Source: Amoebidium appalachense (taxonomy: Eukaryota > Ichthyosporea). Taken from it: a stretch of DNA of 64,000 bases. Below, in pieces: positions 18,596 through 29,026 of the stretch; within the stretch, counting starts at the first letter, position 1; each line of letters opens with the position of its first letter. The DNA is taken from NCBI GenBank assembly GCA_963693365.1, contig CAVNZM010000002.1, positions 2,046,001 to 2,110,000 of the forward strand. The letters run 5' to 3'. Under the pieces are notes generated by a model. That model ran no database searches, was not told where the DNA came from, and saw only the letters and a list, made by a program, of their open reading frames with translations. The position numbers were made by a program, and so were the translations under genes.

Positions 18596-20043
18596 GTTGG
18601 GGAACATAGAGCAATGCTACGGCGTGAGAAAAGAAGGGAAAGGAATGGGAAAGGAATGTAAGTTACTATATTCGGGATGAAATTAGCCTGATTACACCCC
18701 GATTTTTTGATACCGATCACACCCTGATTCGCAAAAAAAATCCCGATCACGCCTGTGACCGGGACACCCCGATTCCTTCCCGACCTGCCCTTACCTACTT
18801 CCTGCCCTTTCGACTCGGATACTGGAACTTAACCCAAAGTTAAGTACAAAAGAAGGCAACTGCAAGAAAGCTGAAGTACACCGTGACTAGCTCGCGCCTT
18901 TACTTTGTTACTCGTACCACACACAGTGTGGTGTCAAGTCATGTTCTTCGTCATCACACACAGTGTGATGCAAGGTGTGATGCCTGGAGCCTGGAACAGC
19001 CCAACAACGGCTATTCAGCTGGGTAGAAAGCACTCACAATATATATAAAAGCAGACTGTTGTAATACGTAGTATTTACATATTGTAAGATCTTCTCAGTT
19101 TGTGTTATGTTTCAGTTCATATGCTTAGTGTAAATGTCACACTCCTATTATGTAAAGTGTAGCATCGATCTCCGATATGCTTGTATACTTGTAATCGTGT
19201 TGTATCGGCTCTAATCGTGTGTTGTAATATCGATTAGAATATTTATATGTGTGTGCACGGATCCACCCACTCAGGGAGAGACGTGTACGTGTTCGTGTGT
19301 ACATAAATATCTCTGGTTATAGTTATGCTATTACTATCTTGTTTGTTGATCTGTGCTCTCTTTTTCTTCCTCTTTCTCCTTCCTTATTTTCTTTTCTTTC
19401 TCTCTTTGTCTTCATGTGTATAATCGTATTTCTTTTCTACTAATATATGTTAGGTAGATTTGTGTTACTTAATACGTGTTCATTGGACGGTAACACACTT
19501 AGGCTACACTTAGAATAGCATGTGTGTTTAGACTTCATTAATTTACTTTAGTTTTCATGTGTTGCCGGGCTTTAACCAATCATCAAGGTTAAGTGTGATA
19601 TGTCTGAGTCTTTGCAGTATGTCATAGGTTAGAACTTCCTTGATGATGACACAAGTTGACCTTAACTAGTGTCTGTGTCCTATCGTGTGCGTCTCCGCGT
19701 ACCGGATCTCTCTAAAAGCAATTGGTTCTTAGTGATTGGTTTCTATTAGAGATAGATCTGATTTCCGACTGGTCGGAAATCATGTATGGATTGGACTTAG
19801 AGGAATTTCAGGTATTTATTCGAAGATCAGAATAAATTCAGTTCAGTCGTGTCTAAACATTGATGTCTGTTGTGTACACTGCTCCGATCGTTCCGTGTTT
19901 TGTTGTTGTGTGTGTCTGTGGTGTTTTCACACTGCACCACTGTGTCTCTGCTTACCAAGCAAATACTTATACAATTTAACAGGTTATGCAGCCCTTTTGC
20001 ACGCTCCCTACACACATCTAGAACTAGCGCTCGTTTTTCAATC
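18596..20043 (+). promoter_or_regulatory. Leader/LTR region of the plus-strand Copia fragment, with TATA-like box
   Basis: About 1.4 kb without coding signal upstream of the plus-strand gag. A TATATAAAAG box lies at about 19,042-19,051, a plausible LTR promoter. The exact LTR limits and the primer-binding site were not identified. Confidence 0.4.
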
Positions 20044-20877
20044 ATGGATCCAAACAAAACTGGCGTAAACAAAATCACCATGTGGAAAGGTGAAGGGAAG
20101 ACTGGTCCCGATAGCAAAACCACCTATTTTCAATGGGAAATCTTTTTTCTCGGCATGATGACCGGCACTAAAGGTGTCCGACTCGTGGATGTTGTACTTG
20201 CTGACAACTACGTCCCCCCTACCACCGTCGCGGTTGACGGTGAACCCCCCTTCTATGGCTACGGCACTACCGCGGAACTCAAGGAGGCCCGCAATTGCCT
20301 CCTGCTCCATATGATACAGAACATCGACCCTTCCGTCCTCACCACCGTTGCCCAGTACCGTATTGGCATGGACCCTGAACGGGCCATGTGGAAATTCCGT
20401 CAACACTATCTCCAAGGCAAACCCGATCAGATCCGCATCCTTCACCGTCAGTGGGATGCCTGTGCCCTTCAGCCCGGTGAATCATTCACCACCTACCTGA
20501 GCCGTCTGCAGACCATCGTGAACCAGCTCCAGTCTCTCCAAGATGAGTCCATTCACTTCACTCGTCTAGCTGAGAAGGTCTTCAATGAACTCACCACCAG
20601 AGACGACCTCACCCCTGAGTTCAACCGTCTTATCGAAGACTATCACTTCGGTGATAAGCTATTCCCCGACTTCGAGTCCCTCCACAACCACGTCAAGGGC
20701 ATCGAGTTACGTCAAGACCTCAAGATGCAACTCCGGAGCAACCGTGCCCACCGTGCCTCCAAGTCCAGCATGGCATTAAATGCCAGTGCTCCCCCCCGTG
20801 ATCTTCCTCGCCGTGACTTACGCAACCGACTTGACAGAGCAGTGACGGTCCGAGGGATGGAGGGACGTATCTCATAG
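20044..20877 (+). CDS. Copia-type Gag, 3'-truncated
   Basis: A 277-residue frame starting MDPNKTGVNKITMWKGEG. It contains the Copia Gag N-terminal pattern (WKGEG, then YFQWEIFF), a helical body resembling UBN2/Retrotran_gag families (FRQHYLQGKPDQIRILHRQW, ESFTTYLSRLQTIVNQL), and a basic tail (RDLPRRDLRNRLDR). The zinc knuckle, protease, integrase and RT expected next are missing because, from about 20,850, the DNA belongs to the oppositely oriented element; the last dozen residues and the stop come from that junction. Gag would form the cytoplasmic retrotransposon particle. Confidence 0.8.
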   Translation: MDPNKTGVNKITMWKGEGKTGPDSKTTYFQWEIFFLGMMTGTKGVRLVDVVLADNYVPPTTVAVDGEPPFYGYGTTAELKEARNCLLLHMIQNIDPSVLTTVAQYRIGMDPERAMWKFRQHYLQGKPDQIRILHRQWDACALQPGESFTTYLSRLQTIVNQLQSLQDESIHFTRLAEKVFNELTTRDDLTPEFNRLIEDYHFGDKLFPDFESLHNHVKGIELRQDLKMQLRSNRAHRASKSSMALNASAPPRDLPRRDLRNRLDRAVTVRGMEGRIS

Positions 20878-22322
20878 TCAGTGATGAAGTACAGTCCATC
20901 TGTGCCTGTGAGGGAACACACGATGTTGCCACCACGAGTGTAGAGGTATGATGGGAATGCATCCTCATCATCGAGGTGGGCAAGGAGACCCGACTTGGAG
21001 GCCATTGAGGGTGATATCAGGAAGGCTGGGGAGTCGGGTACATAGAGGGTGTTGAGGCTCAGTACTGATGTTACTCCGTTGTAGGTGACGGCCAGGTTGA
21101 TGACACCACGGTGATGTGCAGTGACGATGCCGAGGCCGTGGACGTCAGTCGGGGGGCATGGCTCAAGAGTAGAGAAGTACTCTTTTACTGGGCACACGTG
21201 GACGTTTGAAGCCGAGTCCCAGCAGGGGTCCATGGGTAGGGAGGCCGTGGTGGACACGAGGGCAAAATGCACCTCTTTTCCAGACTTGGTGTTGGCACGG
21301 TGACGACGGGCAATTGAGCAGCCAGGTTTGTCACACTGTGTGACATGATGGTCTTCGTGACAGTAGGCACAGTCGAGGGAGCCAGTGGTCTTGGCTCGGT
21401 GTGGCTGGGAATGACGGTTACCCCCTTTACGTGGGGGGTAGGGTGACCGGGAACGATAGCCGGGGGAACGGGACCGTGAGTAATCACGGTCAACTGAGGG
21501 GGATCGATCGGTGGGACGACCGCGGGGGTGACGGGAGACGGAGCTGTCACGTCGGGGGATCCGGTGTCTGAGGTCGTCCTTGGTGAGTACACGGCTTTGC
21601 AGGGCACGTGCTGTTCGGACGGTGGAGGAGGACCCGGACCCAGAGTCGATGAGACCTTCACGGATCTCTGCAGCTCTGATGTCACTGATTAGACGGTTGT
21701 AGGTCTCGTAGTTAATGGTACGACGGAAGTAGTCGGCAATCATGGCCTGGATGTCGGTACAAACTAACTTACGGTTCTTCTTGAGGTGGATGAAGAAGTT
21801 ATCAACCATAGTCTTGTGAGGAATGGGCTCTTCGAGGATGTGCAGGGTAGTGCACAGACGGCGTGCCATGGTGAGGTAGGCCGTGACGGTCTTGAAGTCT
21901 TTGAGTTCAAGCTCATGGTAGTCGAGGAGGATTTGACGAGCACGATCTTCACGTTCAGCCGCATAGGTCATACGGAGGTTGTGGAAAGCTTGGGCAGGTG
22001 ACACATCATCGTGGATTTGACCAGAGTTATACAGCTCATCATTGGAGACGAGTTGAGTAAACATCTGTTCAAGGAGGTTGGAAGCCTCGGTGTAGGCCTC
22101 CTCAGTGTCGTAGCCGTGCCACTCATTCTCGTCGGAAGGGTCGACCCACTCGGGGGCCTTGATGACGGGCACTAACTTCAAGTTGGCCGCGGTGGTGGTA
22201 CGTAGGTACCGGAAGATGACGGGTTCCCACTCATAATAGGTGAGACGTTTGCCGGACTTCTTGTCCGTGGTGTCATCCCCTTTCCAGGGGGTGAGGTTGA
22301 GATACGCAGGTTTCTCCGACAT
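20712..22322 (-). CDS. Copia-type Gag plus protease start, 3'-truncated
   Basis: Starts MSEKPAYLNLTPWKGDD. The Gag helical region is followed by an Arg/Ser-rich basic stretch (RSRSPGYRSRSPYPP), a zinc knuckle of form C-x2-C-x3-H-x4-C (CAYCHEDHHVTQC), and a Copia-like protease beginning CWDSASNVHVC, where Ala replaces the usual Gly of the DSG active site. The genuine reading ends near 20,850; the last ~45 residues are antisense of the other gag. No integrase, RT or RNase H remains. The two Gag proteins share layout but little sequence, so they are different lineages lying tail to tail. Confidence 0.82.
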   Translation of the reverse strand: MSEKPAYLNLTPWKGDDTTDKKSGKRLTYYEWEPVIFRYLRTTTAANLKLVPVIKAPEWVDPSDENEWHGYDTEEAYTEASNLLEQMFTQLVSNDELYNSGQIHDDVSPAQAFHNLRMTYAAEREDRARQILLDYHELELKDFKTVTAYLTMARRLCTTLHILEEPIPHKTMVDNFFIHLKKNRKLVCTDIQAMIADYFRRTINYETYNRLISDIRAAEIREGLIDSGSGSSSTVRTARALQSRVLTKDDLRHRIPRRDSSVSRHPRGRPTDRSPSVDRDYSRSRSPGYRSRSPYPPRKGGNRHSQPHRAKTTGSLDCAYCHEDHHVTQCDKPGCSIARRHRANTKSGKEVHFALVSTTASLPMDPCWDSASNVHVCPVKEYFSTLEPCPPTDVHGLGIVTAHHRGVINLAVTYNGVTSVLSLNTLYVPDSPAFLISPSMASKSGLLAHLDDEDAFPSYLYTRGGNIVCSLTGTDGLYFITDYEIRPSIPRTVTALSSRLRKSRRGRSRGGALAFNAMLDLEARWARLLRSCILRS

Positions 22323-22441
22323 GGTGATCAATCAGTCAGATGATGCGTGAGAGAGGAATCAGATCGGTATTCAAATTTGAATATTTTTGATTGCAGCGAG
22401 AGTATGTGTTTGCGAGAGCGTGCGAAAATGGGCCTTTAACC

Positions 22442-22831
22442 TGTTGTTTTGTACGGGTCTAAGGGAGCAGAGTGCACAGAGGTGTCATGTAAAAACACGA
22501 CTAACACATTAATGAGAGGGCAATCGGAGTTGTTCACGAGACATTGAAAGATTTCAAACAACAACTGAATCTTTATTGTGCTCTCGGTTCCTTTTGTACT
22601 TGCGACTTATCACCTTATCACAACTAAAGAGGGAGAACCAATCGGTTCTATCAGAAGATAGAAAAACACATTCCGACAGAGCATACGCATTCCAACTTCC
22701 GATTAAACTAAAGTGTAGAAACTCTTACTTAAATAAATTAAGTAATTATACATCTAGTCACTATTAACTCACATATATATTTATGTTCGTCTCTATAAAG
22801 AAACTTATTTAAATACATATATTTCCTAACA
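22442..22831 (-). repeat. LTR of the minus-strand Copia element (390 bp)
   Basis: On the minus strand it begins TGTTAGGAAATA and ends AAAACAACA, i.e. TG...CA, about 120 bp upstream of the minus-strand gag start. It pairs with the diverged sequence at 18,160-18,595. No matching 5-bp target duplication was found outside the pair. Confidence 0.6.
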
Positions 22832-23190
22832 GTCGACACTCTCAAAGTGAAGAAACTTTGCAATAAACCGAATTCCATATATATCTATTGTCCAATCACA
22901 ACACACATATATTAACAGACAGGAATGCACAACACAATCTACAGATGTACTCGCTCGCGACTATTGGCGAGCCATCCTTTTGAGAACAAACTAGGCCATT
23001 TTGAAATAAAGGAAAGACAACGAGTGAGGCTAGCCAATCACGCTACCTCTCAGATAAACAGAGGAGAGCAAATAGAAATAAAACACAATAAGTTCTTATC
23101 AGGCAAGAGAGCCAGGTGTGCACAGATCTACAGATATCTGTGCCCACAGAAACAAGGGAGAGAGAGATACGGGGGGGGGGGGGGGGGGGG

Positions 23191-23244
<54 letters not shown>

Positions 23245-23639
23245 GAGAGAGGGAGAGAGAGAGAGGGAGGGAGAGAGAGAGAGCACAAAGGAGGAAAGCA
23301 GACACGAATACAAACAAGCTAGGACACATACATACTTCAAGGCTCTTGCTGTCATACATGGTGACGTATTCCAACAAGGTCTCGTGCCAGAAGCTGTTCT
23401 GTGGGTAGTTATTGAAAAAACCAATAATGTCTAGGTAACATATGTACATATACTATGCTACAAGGGGGGTTCTATACGAGCTACAACGTTGTGTTTTTTT
23501 CGTGTGACCCTCGTACTTCAGGGGCACATTCACCATCCCCCATAAACTTTGTAGTAAATGTCTCGTGCTAGAAGCTGTTCTGTGTCTGATGTGTGGATGT
23601 CTGTGTATGTTGTGTGTGTGTGCATGTCTGTGTGTGTGT
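22832..23639. other. AT-rich DNA with a (GA)n tract, no gene
   Basis: A G-run at about 23,171-23,192 is followed by GA repeats to about 23,283. No exon is recognised in the rest. Confidence 0.6.
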
Positions 23640-23763
23640 ATGTGCTCAGTTGAAAGGGAAGGGGGGGAGAGGGGGGATGCACCGTGTGTGTGCATGTGTG
23701 CACGTGTGTGTGTGTGTGCTCTGTGGAGAGGGAAGGGGAGGGGGGAAATGCACCGTGTGTGTG

Positions 23764-23799
<36 letters not shown>

Positions 23800-24000
23800 T
23801 GTGTGTATGTGTGTGTGCCACAGTGTATGTGTGTGTGTGTGTTGTGTGTTTGTGTGTGTGTGCATGTCTGTGTGCATCGTGTGTGGTGTGTGTGTGTGTG
23901 TGTGTGCATGTCTGTGCATGTGTGCATGTGCTCGGTGGAGAGGGAAGGGGAAGGGGGGGATTCGTGTCCGTGCATGTGTGCATGTGTGCATGTGTGTGTG

Positions 24001-24041
<41 letters not shown>

Positions 24042-24490
24042 ATGTATGTGTGTGTGTATGTGCTCAGTTGAGAGGGAAGGAGAGAGGGGGGATGCACTGT
24101 GTGTGTGCATGTGTGCACGTGTGTGTGTGTGTGCTTTGTGGAGAGGGAAGGGGATGGGGGAAATGCACCGTGTGTGTGCATGTGTGTGTGTGTGTGTGTG
24201 CGTGCGTGTGTGTGTGTTGTGTGTTTGTGTTGGTGTGTGCATGTCTGTGTGCATCGTGTGTGTTGTGTGTGTGTGTGTGTGCATGTCTGTGCATGTGTGC
24301 ACGTGCTCGGTGGAGAGGGAAGGGGAAGGGGGGGATTCGTGTCCGTGCATGTGTGCATGTGTGCATGTGCGTGTGTGTGTGTGTGTGCGTGTGTGTGTGT
24401 GTGTGTGCGCATGTATGTGTGTGTGTATGTGCTCAGTTGAGAGGGAAGGGGAGGGGGGGGATGCACCGTGTGTGTGCATGTGTGCATGTT
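23640..24490. repeat. Large-unit GT-rich minisatellite (about 420 and 370 bp units)
   Basis: The phrase gctcagttg-agagggaagg recurs at about 23,644, 24,062 and 24,431, and gctcggtggagagggaaggg at about 23,931 and 24,305. Two near-complete units and the start of a third run head to tail; the second unit lacks a GCCACAGTG segment. Long open frames here are repeat translations. Confidence 0.85.
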
Positions 24491-24491
24491 A

Positions 24492-24532
24492 ATGCAAAGT
24501 ACACACGGGGGAGTCCGTAGAATTGTTTTCCC

Positions 24533-24564
<32 letters not shown>

Positions 24565-24960
24565 CATGATCGGGGAATTTCAGTGTTTTCTCCAGTCCCG
24601 CATGCAACATACCAGCCTTCGTATTCAAAAAACCCAAACACCCTTTCCTTTAGCAAGTAGCTGACTTTCTCACCACCAAACGTAGATGGGGGTGGGGGGG
24701 AGTGCCCACGTTCACCCACACATCCCCACGGGCATTTGCCGGGCCCATCAGGGGGGGTCCAAGAGGGGGGGGGGGGTCATTCTATAGTGTGCATGTGTTG
24801 TGGAGGGAATTTGAAACGTGCAAAAACCCTCAGAATGGACGGATTTCGATGCAGTTTTTTTTGTTTTCCCAATGGGAAGGTACGTTAATGCAAAGTACAC
24901 ACGGGGGAGTCCATAGGATTTTTTCCCGACGGACGGGGGGACGTGATCGGGGAATTTCAA
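24492..24960. repeat. Direct repeat pair of about 70-90 bp
   Basis: tgcaaagtacacacggggga at 24,492 recurs at 24,892. Both copies run on through GTCC-TAG, a TTTTCCCGACGGA-G block, a G-run and a GATCGGGGAATTTCA block. The second copy lacks the long G-run expansion. Confidence 0.85.
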
Positions 24961-25018
24961 GAAGAAAAATCTAAAATCTCAATATCTGCCAAAACCCTCC
25001 GAATGGACGGGGGGAAAA

Positions 25019-25049
<31 letters not shown>

Positions 25050-25088
25050 GGGGGGAAGGGGGGGGGGGGGGGGGAGGCATCAAACGTG

Positions 25089-25550
25089 ATGGCTCCCCCC
25101 CCCCCCCCCCCCCTCTCCCCGGCGGGCCCCGCCGCTGCGCTGCGGAAGATTACTCTGATCTACTCGAATCCTTTTGTCCCAAACACAGGCTTGCAGGATA
25201 AGAAAGGCCTGCACCTTGCAAAGCTGGATGCCTATTTTGCATCAGAAGGGAACTTCGACCCCAGCCCCAGGCTTGAAGGACGTGGCAATTGCCTAAAGTT
25301 CCTGCCGCTACAGCTGCAGTTGTTCCTAGCGGGCTTAACGCCTGCTGAAGCACGGGGGACTCCACGGGGAGATCTGCCTCTTCCAGTGAAAAGAAAAATA
25401 TTCCCATACAACTTGAACAGCTGCTATATTCGACTGCAAGAAGGTGAGGAGGGAGTGTATCTTAGGGTGGTGGGGTGTAAGGAGTTTTATGGTCGGCGAT
25501 CCGCACTGCAGTTTCAGGTATGGTCGGCGTATTTATTCAGGACGTACTGA
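25089..25550 (+). CDS. Hypothetical ORF, doubtful
   Basis: ATG just before a C-homopolymer, giving a proline run, then about 140 residues of mixed composition (KITLIYSNPF, HLAKLDAYFASEGNFDP, LQLQLFLAGLTPAEARG). No family is recognised. The homopolymer makes the 5' part unreliable; the rest could be an exon or a decayed mobile-element frame, as it lies just upstream of a LINE remnant. Confidence 0.3.
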   Translation: MAPPPPPPLSPAGPAAALRKITLIYSNPFVPNTGLQDKKGLHLAKLDAYFASEGNFDPSPRLEGRGNCLKFLPLQLQLFLAGLTPAEARGTPRGDLPLPVKRKIFPYNLNSCYIRLQEGEEGVYLRVVGCKEFYGRRSALQFQVWSAYLFRTY

Positions 25551-25847
25551 CAGAATAGTAAGTATAGCTCTAGTATAGCGTGAGGATATTCTTAGGAGCT
25601 TCCTAAGGTATGCGATATATATCTTTGCGTTTTTTTGCGTTTTTTGTGCATTTTTATTTTTATTTTTTAATGTGTTTATTTAGGGTAAATTCAACGCACC
25701 GGCCACTTGCTCCGCGCAGGCATTGCACCGTTTGCCAAAGTATCTCGCCTAATTTATAGGTACCTTAAATATTATTACAACTAAAACTTCTGTATTTGGC
25801 AGTTGAATGCCCCAGTTTTACTTACATTATACGGATCATGATTGTAA
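25551..25847. other. Short gap with no gene
   Basis: T-rich DNA (about 25,625-25,680) and stop codons in the frame leading into the LINE remnant. Confidence 0.5.
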
Positions 25848-27116
25848 GATAACAGTGCTTCGGATTCTGTTTTGCACTCCTCCAGTAAATCTTTGTTTCC
25901 ATTGGCTATCAAGGCAAACCTTATGATCCTTAACATAGACAAATGTGGTGTTCTTGTACCTGATATAGCTAACAATTTACACACATTTACATTATCATCT
26001 AAACCTGTACCTATAGTTCCAGAATACAAATATCTTGGTGTTCCGGTTGATTCTGTTGGTGTTATGTTTCCCCATATGGTCGAAAAGAGGGTAGAGTTGG
26101 CTCGTAAGCGGTTAGCTTTCTTCTCGGCTAATATTTTTAAAGACACACCCCTCCATCCTTCTATTAGACTTACATTTATTCGCACTTTTGTCTTCCCGGC
26201 ATGTGAATATGGTTTACCCCTTCTCGCCGCTTGGATCAAGAAAGAGAGAACTAGAGCGCTTAAACCCTTGGCAAATTTCCTTGAAGCAGAAGTTGCCTCC
26301 TTTCTATCTAACAACTGTTGTAAACCTGGGCCTGTAACGCTCTCGATATATGGTCTGGTCCCAATAGCTGCTAGAGTATCCTATCTCGCGCTGAAATTCA
26401 ATAAGCACATAAGCCGCTTAAAGAAGTATTTGCCCTCCCACCCTCTCTTCTCTATCCGACCTGTCCCCTCCTCACCTCTCCCCTCTTTCCTCCCCTCTCT
26501 CTCCCCTTCTCCCCTGGGCACAAATACAAATAAACCCCGCAATAGTGTGTGTGTGACTTTGGACTGCCACTTACTTATTAAACATGTACACAATCACAAG
26601 ATAATCACGCAATATAACAAATGGAAAAAGATACCACACGACACTAGACCCGATGAAAGCATACACCTTGAAAAACTAAGCCTTATGTCTCGTTTTATAT
26701 ATACTGACCGCCTCAACCATATTGCCAAATATGGCACTCGCAAGTGTATAACACCTAAATACATATTACCTTCCTGTAGAACTGGTCTTTCTCTAGCTGA
26801 TGGTATTATTGATCAATTACCACGCTTTTACTGTACACGTGCTATACAGTGGAGATCTAATAAGTATAAGGTGGCATCATTTGCATGCCCAAACAACACA
26901 CACACACACCAGTTTAACCGGTCATGTATCGCCAAATGTAGTTTGATAGACCACATAATACCGCAACACACACACGTCACATTCACAACAGACACCCAGA
27001 AAGATAGCCTACCTGTAAATTACAACATCCTTGATTTTATACTAAACACGCGTAACTACGACCTGTTTATTAGATGTATTGATTGGCTTGAGAAACACAT
27101 CACTACAAAATTATAG
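25848..27116 (+). pseudogene. 5'-truncated non-LTR retrotransposon (LINE) reverse transcriptase, C-terminal part
   Basis: The open frame begins after a stop at 25,845 and runs to TAG at 27,114. MILNIDKCGVLVP and VPEYKYLGVPVD correspond to the RT palm/thumb region downstream of the catalytic YxDD box in LINE ORF2 proteins (N-x-x-K-C and Y-L-G motifs), followed by IRTFVFPACEYGLPLL and a long C-terminal domain. The catalytic segment is absent or destroyed by stops (about 25,800-25,847). Such 5' truncation is the normal fate of LINE copies. The 3' end is a CA array followed by a poly-A of about 29 nt. Confidence 0.85.
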
Positions 27117-27120
27117 CGCA

Positions 27121-27185
<65 letters not shown>

Positions 27186-27217
27186 CCAGCTGATACCGAG
27201 TGTCCCGAGGGGAGCCC

Positions 27218-27250
<33 letters not shown>
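27121..27250. repeat. (CA)n and poly-A, probable LINE 3' tail
   Basis: CA repeat 27,121-27,183, then about 37 bp of unique sequence, then A29 at 27,222-27,250. This is consistent with the polyadenylated end of the LINE above. Confidence 0.7.
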
Positions 27251-27744
27251 CGGGGAACCCCAACTAATTGATTTCTCCTTGTAGTCTTTATGGTGTCTCG
27301 TAGAGAAAGTAAACCCTGATATATAGTCACCACCCGACATCTATGTACGTGATCATGATATACCGCTGAGGGGATATTCCGAGCAAAACCCCCCCCCCCA
27401 TACCTGAGACTGGTTCTCTTTGCCTCGAGTAAACAGCGTAAACCCCGCTATCATCTCACACGCACCTGCGCGACGCCTTCATGTTTCATGTTTCAATAAA
27501 AGCGTGACCTTGTGACGCCTTCATTGTGAATGCTGTGTGAAATTCGATCCTAAAAAACAACCAATCAAAAACGTTGGAGTAATCTATCCCACAATCAAAT
27601 GCGCAATCCCCTTTCCCGCCGTATATATTGAGCTAACCCTCGCATCACGGAACGTGGTCCTGGGTAATCGGCATTGACAGGGTGGTAAAGAGGCAGTGGC
27701 TGAGCTCGTTAGCGATACGTGCTTTGCTTTTGTATCCCAGGGAA
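27251..27744 (+). promoter_or_regulatory. Gap with CCAAT box and TATATATT at the left edge of the virus-like block
   Basis: No ORF is supported. A CCAATCA at 27,561 and a TATA-like element (GTATATATTG at 27,621-27,630) are spaced like a promoter pointing right. Its target is unclear, since the first supported frame opens only at 28,640. Confidence 0.35.
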
Positions 27745-28660
27745 CACTTAAAGATCATCCAAATCGATCCCATTAAACCCTTAAAGAGGTCCTAAAGTAA
27801 TCCTAACACAATACCTAATTGCAACTCTGAACATCTTTAAGCTACCCCAAATAGGGCGTGAAGATCGCAGAAAGGTATCACCAATACTTGCCTAAGATTG
27901 CGTTAGCATATCACATGCACAGACATGGCCTGTCTTGAAGATATAATTGGGATGGCCAAAAGCGCTACAAAAGAACTCTCCAAAGATCTCCTTAGATGAT
28001 CTACTGCCTAGCTGTGATATATCCTGACGACATCCTAACGCAATCAGTTCGTTTCGCAAATGTTGCATGGCCATACGGGATTAAGAGAGGATAAAGATTG
28101 TACTAAGATCTCTGCAGTACATCTTTAACATATCTCTACGCCCATCCCACGAGCGCCTTGTGTCAACTTACTTGCGTGTATAATGCATCTTACACACATC
28201 TATATAATATGTATCGGTATCTCTCATAGACATCCTGTAGAATGAGTGCAGACGTCTTTAGGACATCTGTTAACTACACCATGTTCCGGGATGATAACAA
28301 TATGTCCTCAATCCGTCCAGGATATCTTTAAGACGTAATAGACCAGAAAATTCGAAAGACGTCTTTAATATATCCCGTATGCATCCGCAACCCATCGGAC
28401 AATTTAAAGGGGGGTTAAGGACATCCGGACTTGTGCTGATGGGTATAAGTGCACTTCCAGGTGTCTGTATGACATCTTGTCAGACGACTTTACTACGTCT
28501 TTAAGATGTCCACTGTCTTTAATCCATGCCAGACGTATTTAATATATATGGGATATGTTTCAGACGCCTTGCCATCCTGAAATTCCGGGTTATCCTAAAC
28601 CCGTCCTAAGCTATCTTTTAGATATATTAACGACGATAGGACGTCCTAAAGTCGTACAGG
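27745..28660. repeat. Non-coding field of a degenerate ACRTCTTTAA / GACATCC motif
   Basis: Some fifteen dispersed variants in both orientations: acatctttaagc (27,829), gacgtctttaggacatc (28,249), gatatctttaagacgt (28,322), gacgtctttaata (28,353), gacatcttgtcagac (28,469), acgtctttaagatgtcc (28,496), agctatcttttag (28,610), ggacgtcctaaag (28,639). Spacing is irregular, so this is not a simple tandem array. It is AT-balanced, lacks ORFs, and directly precedes the integrase region. Confidence 0.6.
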
Positions 28661-29005
28661 ACAGGTTTCGGATGGGGGGTCATCTTTGCTGATGTCCTCT
28701 CCCCTACACCCCCCTTTGAGCCCCTCTTTGCCTTCCCCTCCCCACACCCGTCACCCCCTCCCCCACCACAAGAGCTACAATCCGCCGTGCTCACCCTACT
28801 CGACGATGATGAGGGTATGGCCTCAAGCACAGGCAGCACGGACACGGAAAAGGACGTCACCCCATTGCACCCACACCCCCTCATCCCCGACCACCCCATC
28901 AAGCTCCAGGCACCCCCTGCCCCCAAGGCCAAAAAAACGACCAGAAAGACCACCAACACCCGCAGGCCAAGAAGGGTGCCCGAGGAGAAAGTGTCAACCG
29001 ACTAG
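28640..29005 (+). CDS. Hypothetical protein, 5' end undefined, proline-rich then basic
   Basis: A frame open from 28,640 to a double stop TAG TAG at 29,003, with no convincing early ATG (first ATG in frame is about 28,817). It reads a proline-rich part, PQELQSAVLTLLDDDEG, then APKAKKTTRKTTNTRRPRR. The clean TAG TAG followed 18 nt later by the integrase ATG suggests a real upstream cistron or exon end. The basic tail suggests nucleic-acid binding. Family not recognised. Confidence 0.4.
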   Translation, partial: DVLKSYRTGFGWGVIFADVLSPTPPFEPLFAFPSPHPSPPPPPQELQSAVLTLLDDDEGMASSTGSTDTEKDVTPLHPHPLIPDHPIKLQAPPAPKAKKTTRKTTNTRRPRRVPEEKVSTD

Positions 29006-29026
29006 TAGCGAGCGCAGGAAACCACC

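Noticed and set aside
23640-24490. CRISPR-like array
   Set aside because: The repeated words are GT-rich minisatellite units without constant repeat/spacer lengths, and the genome is eukaryotic.
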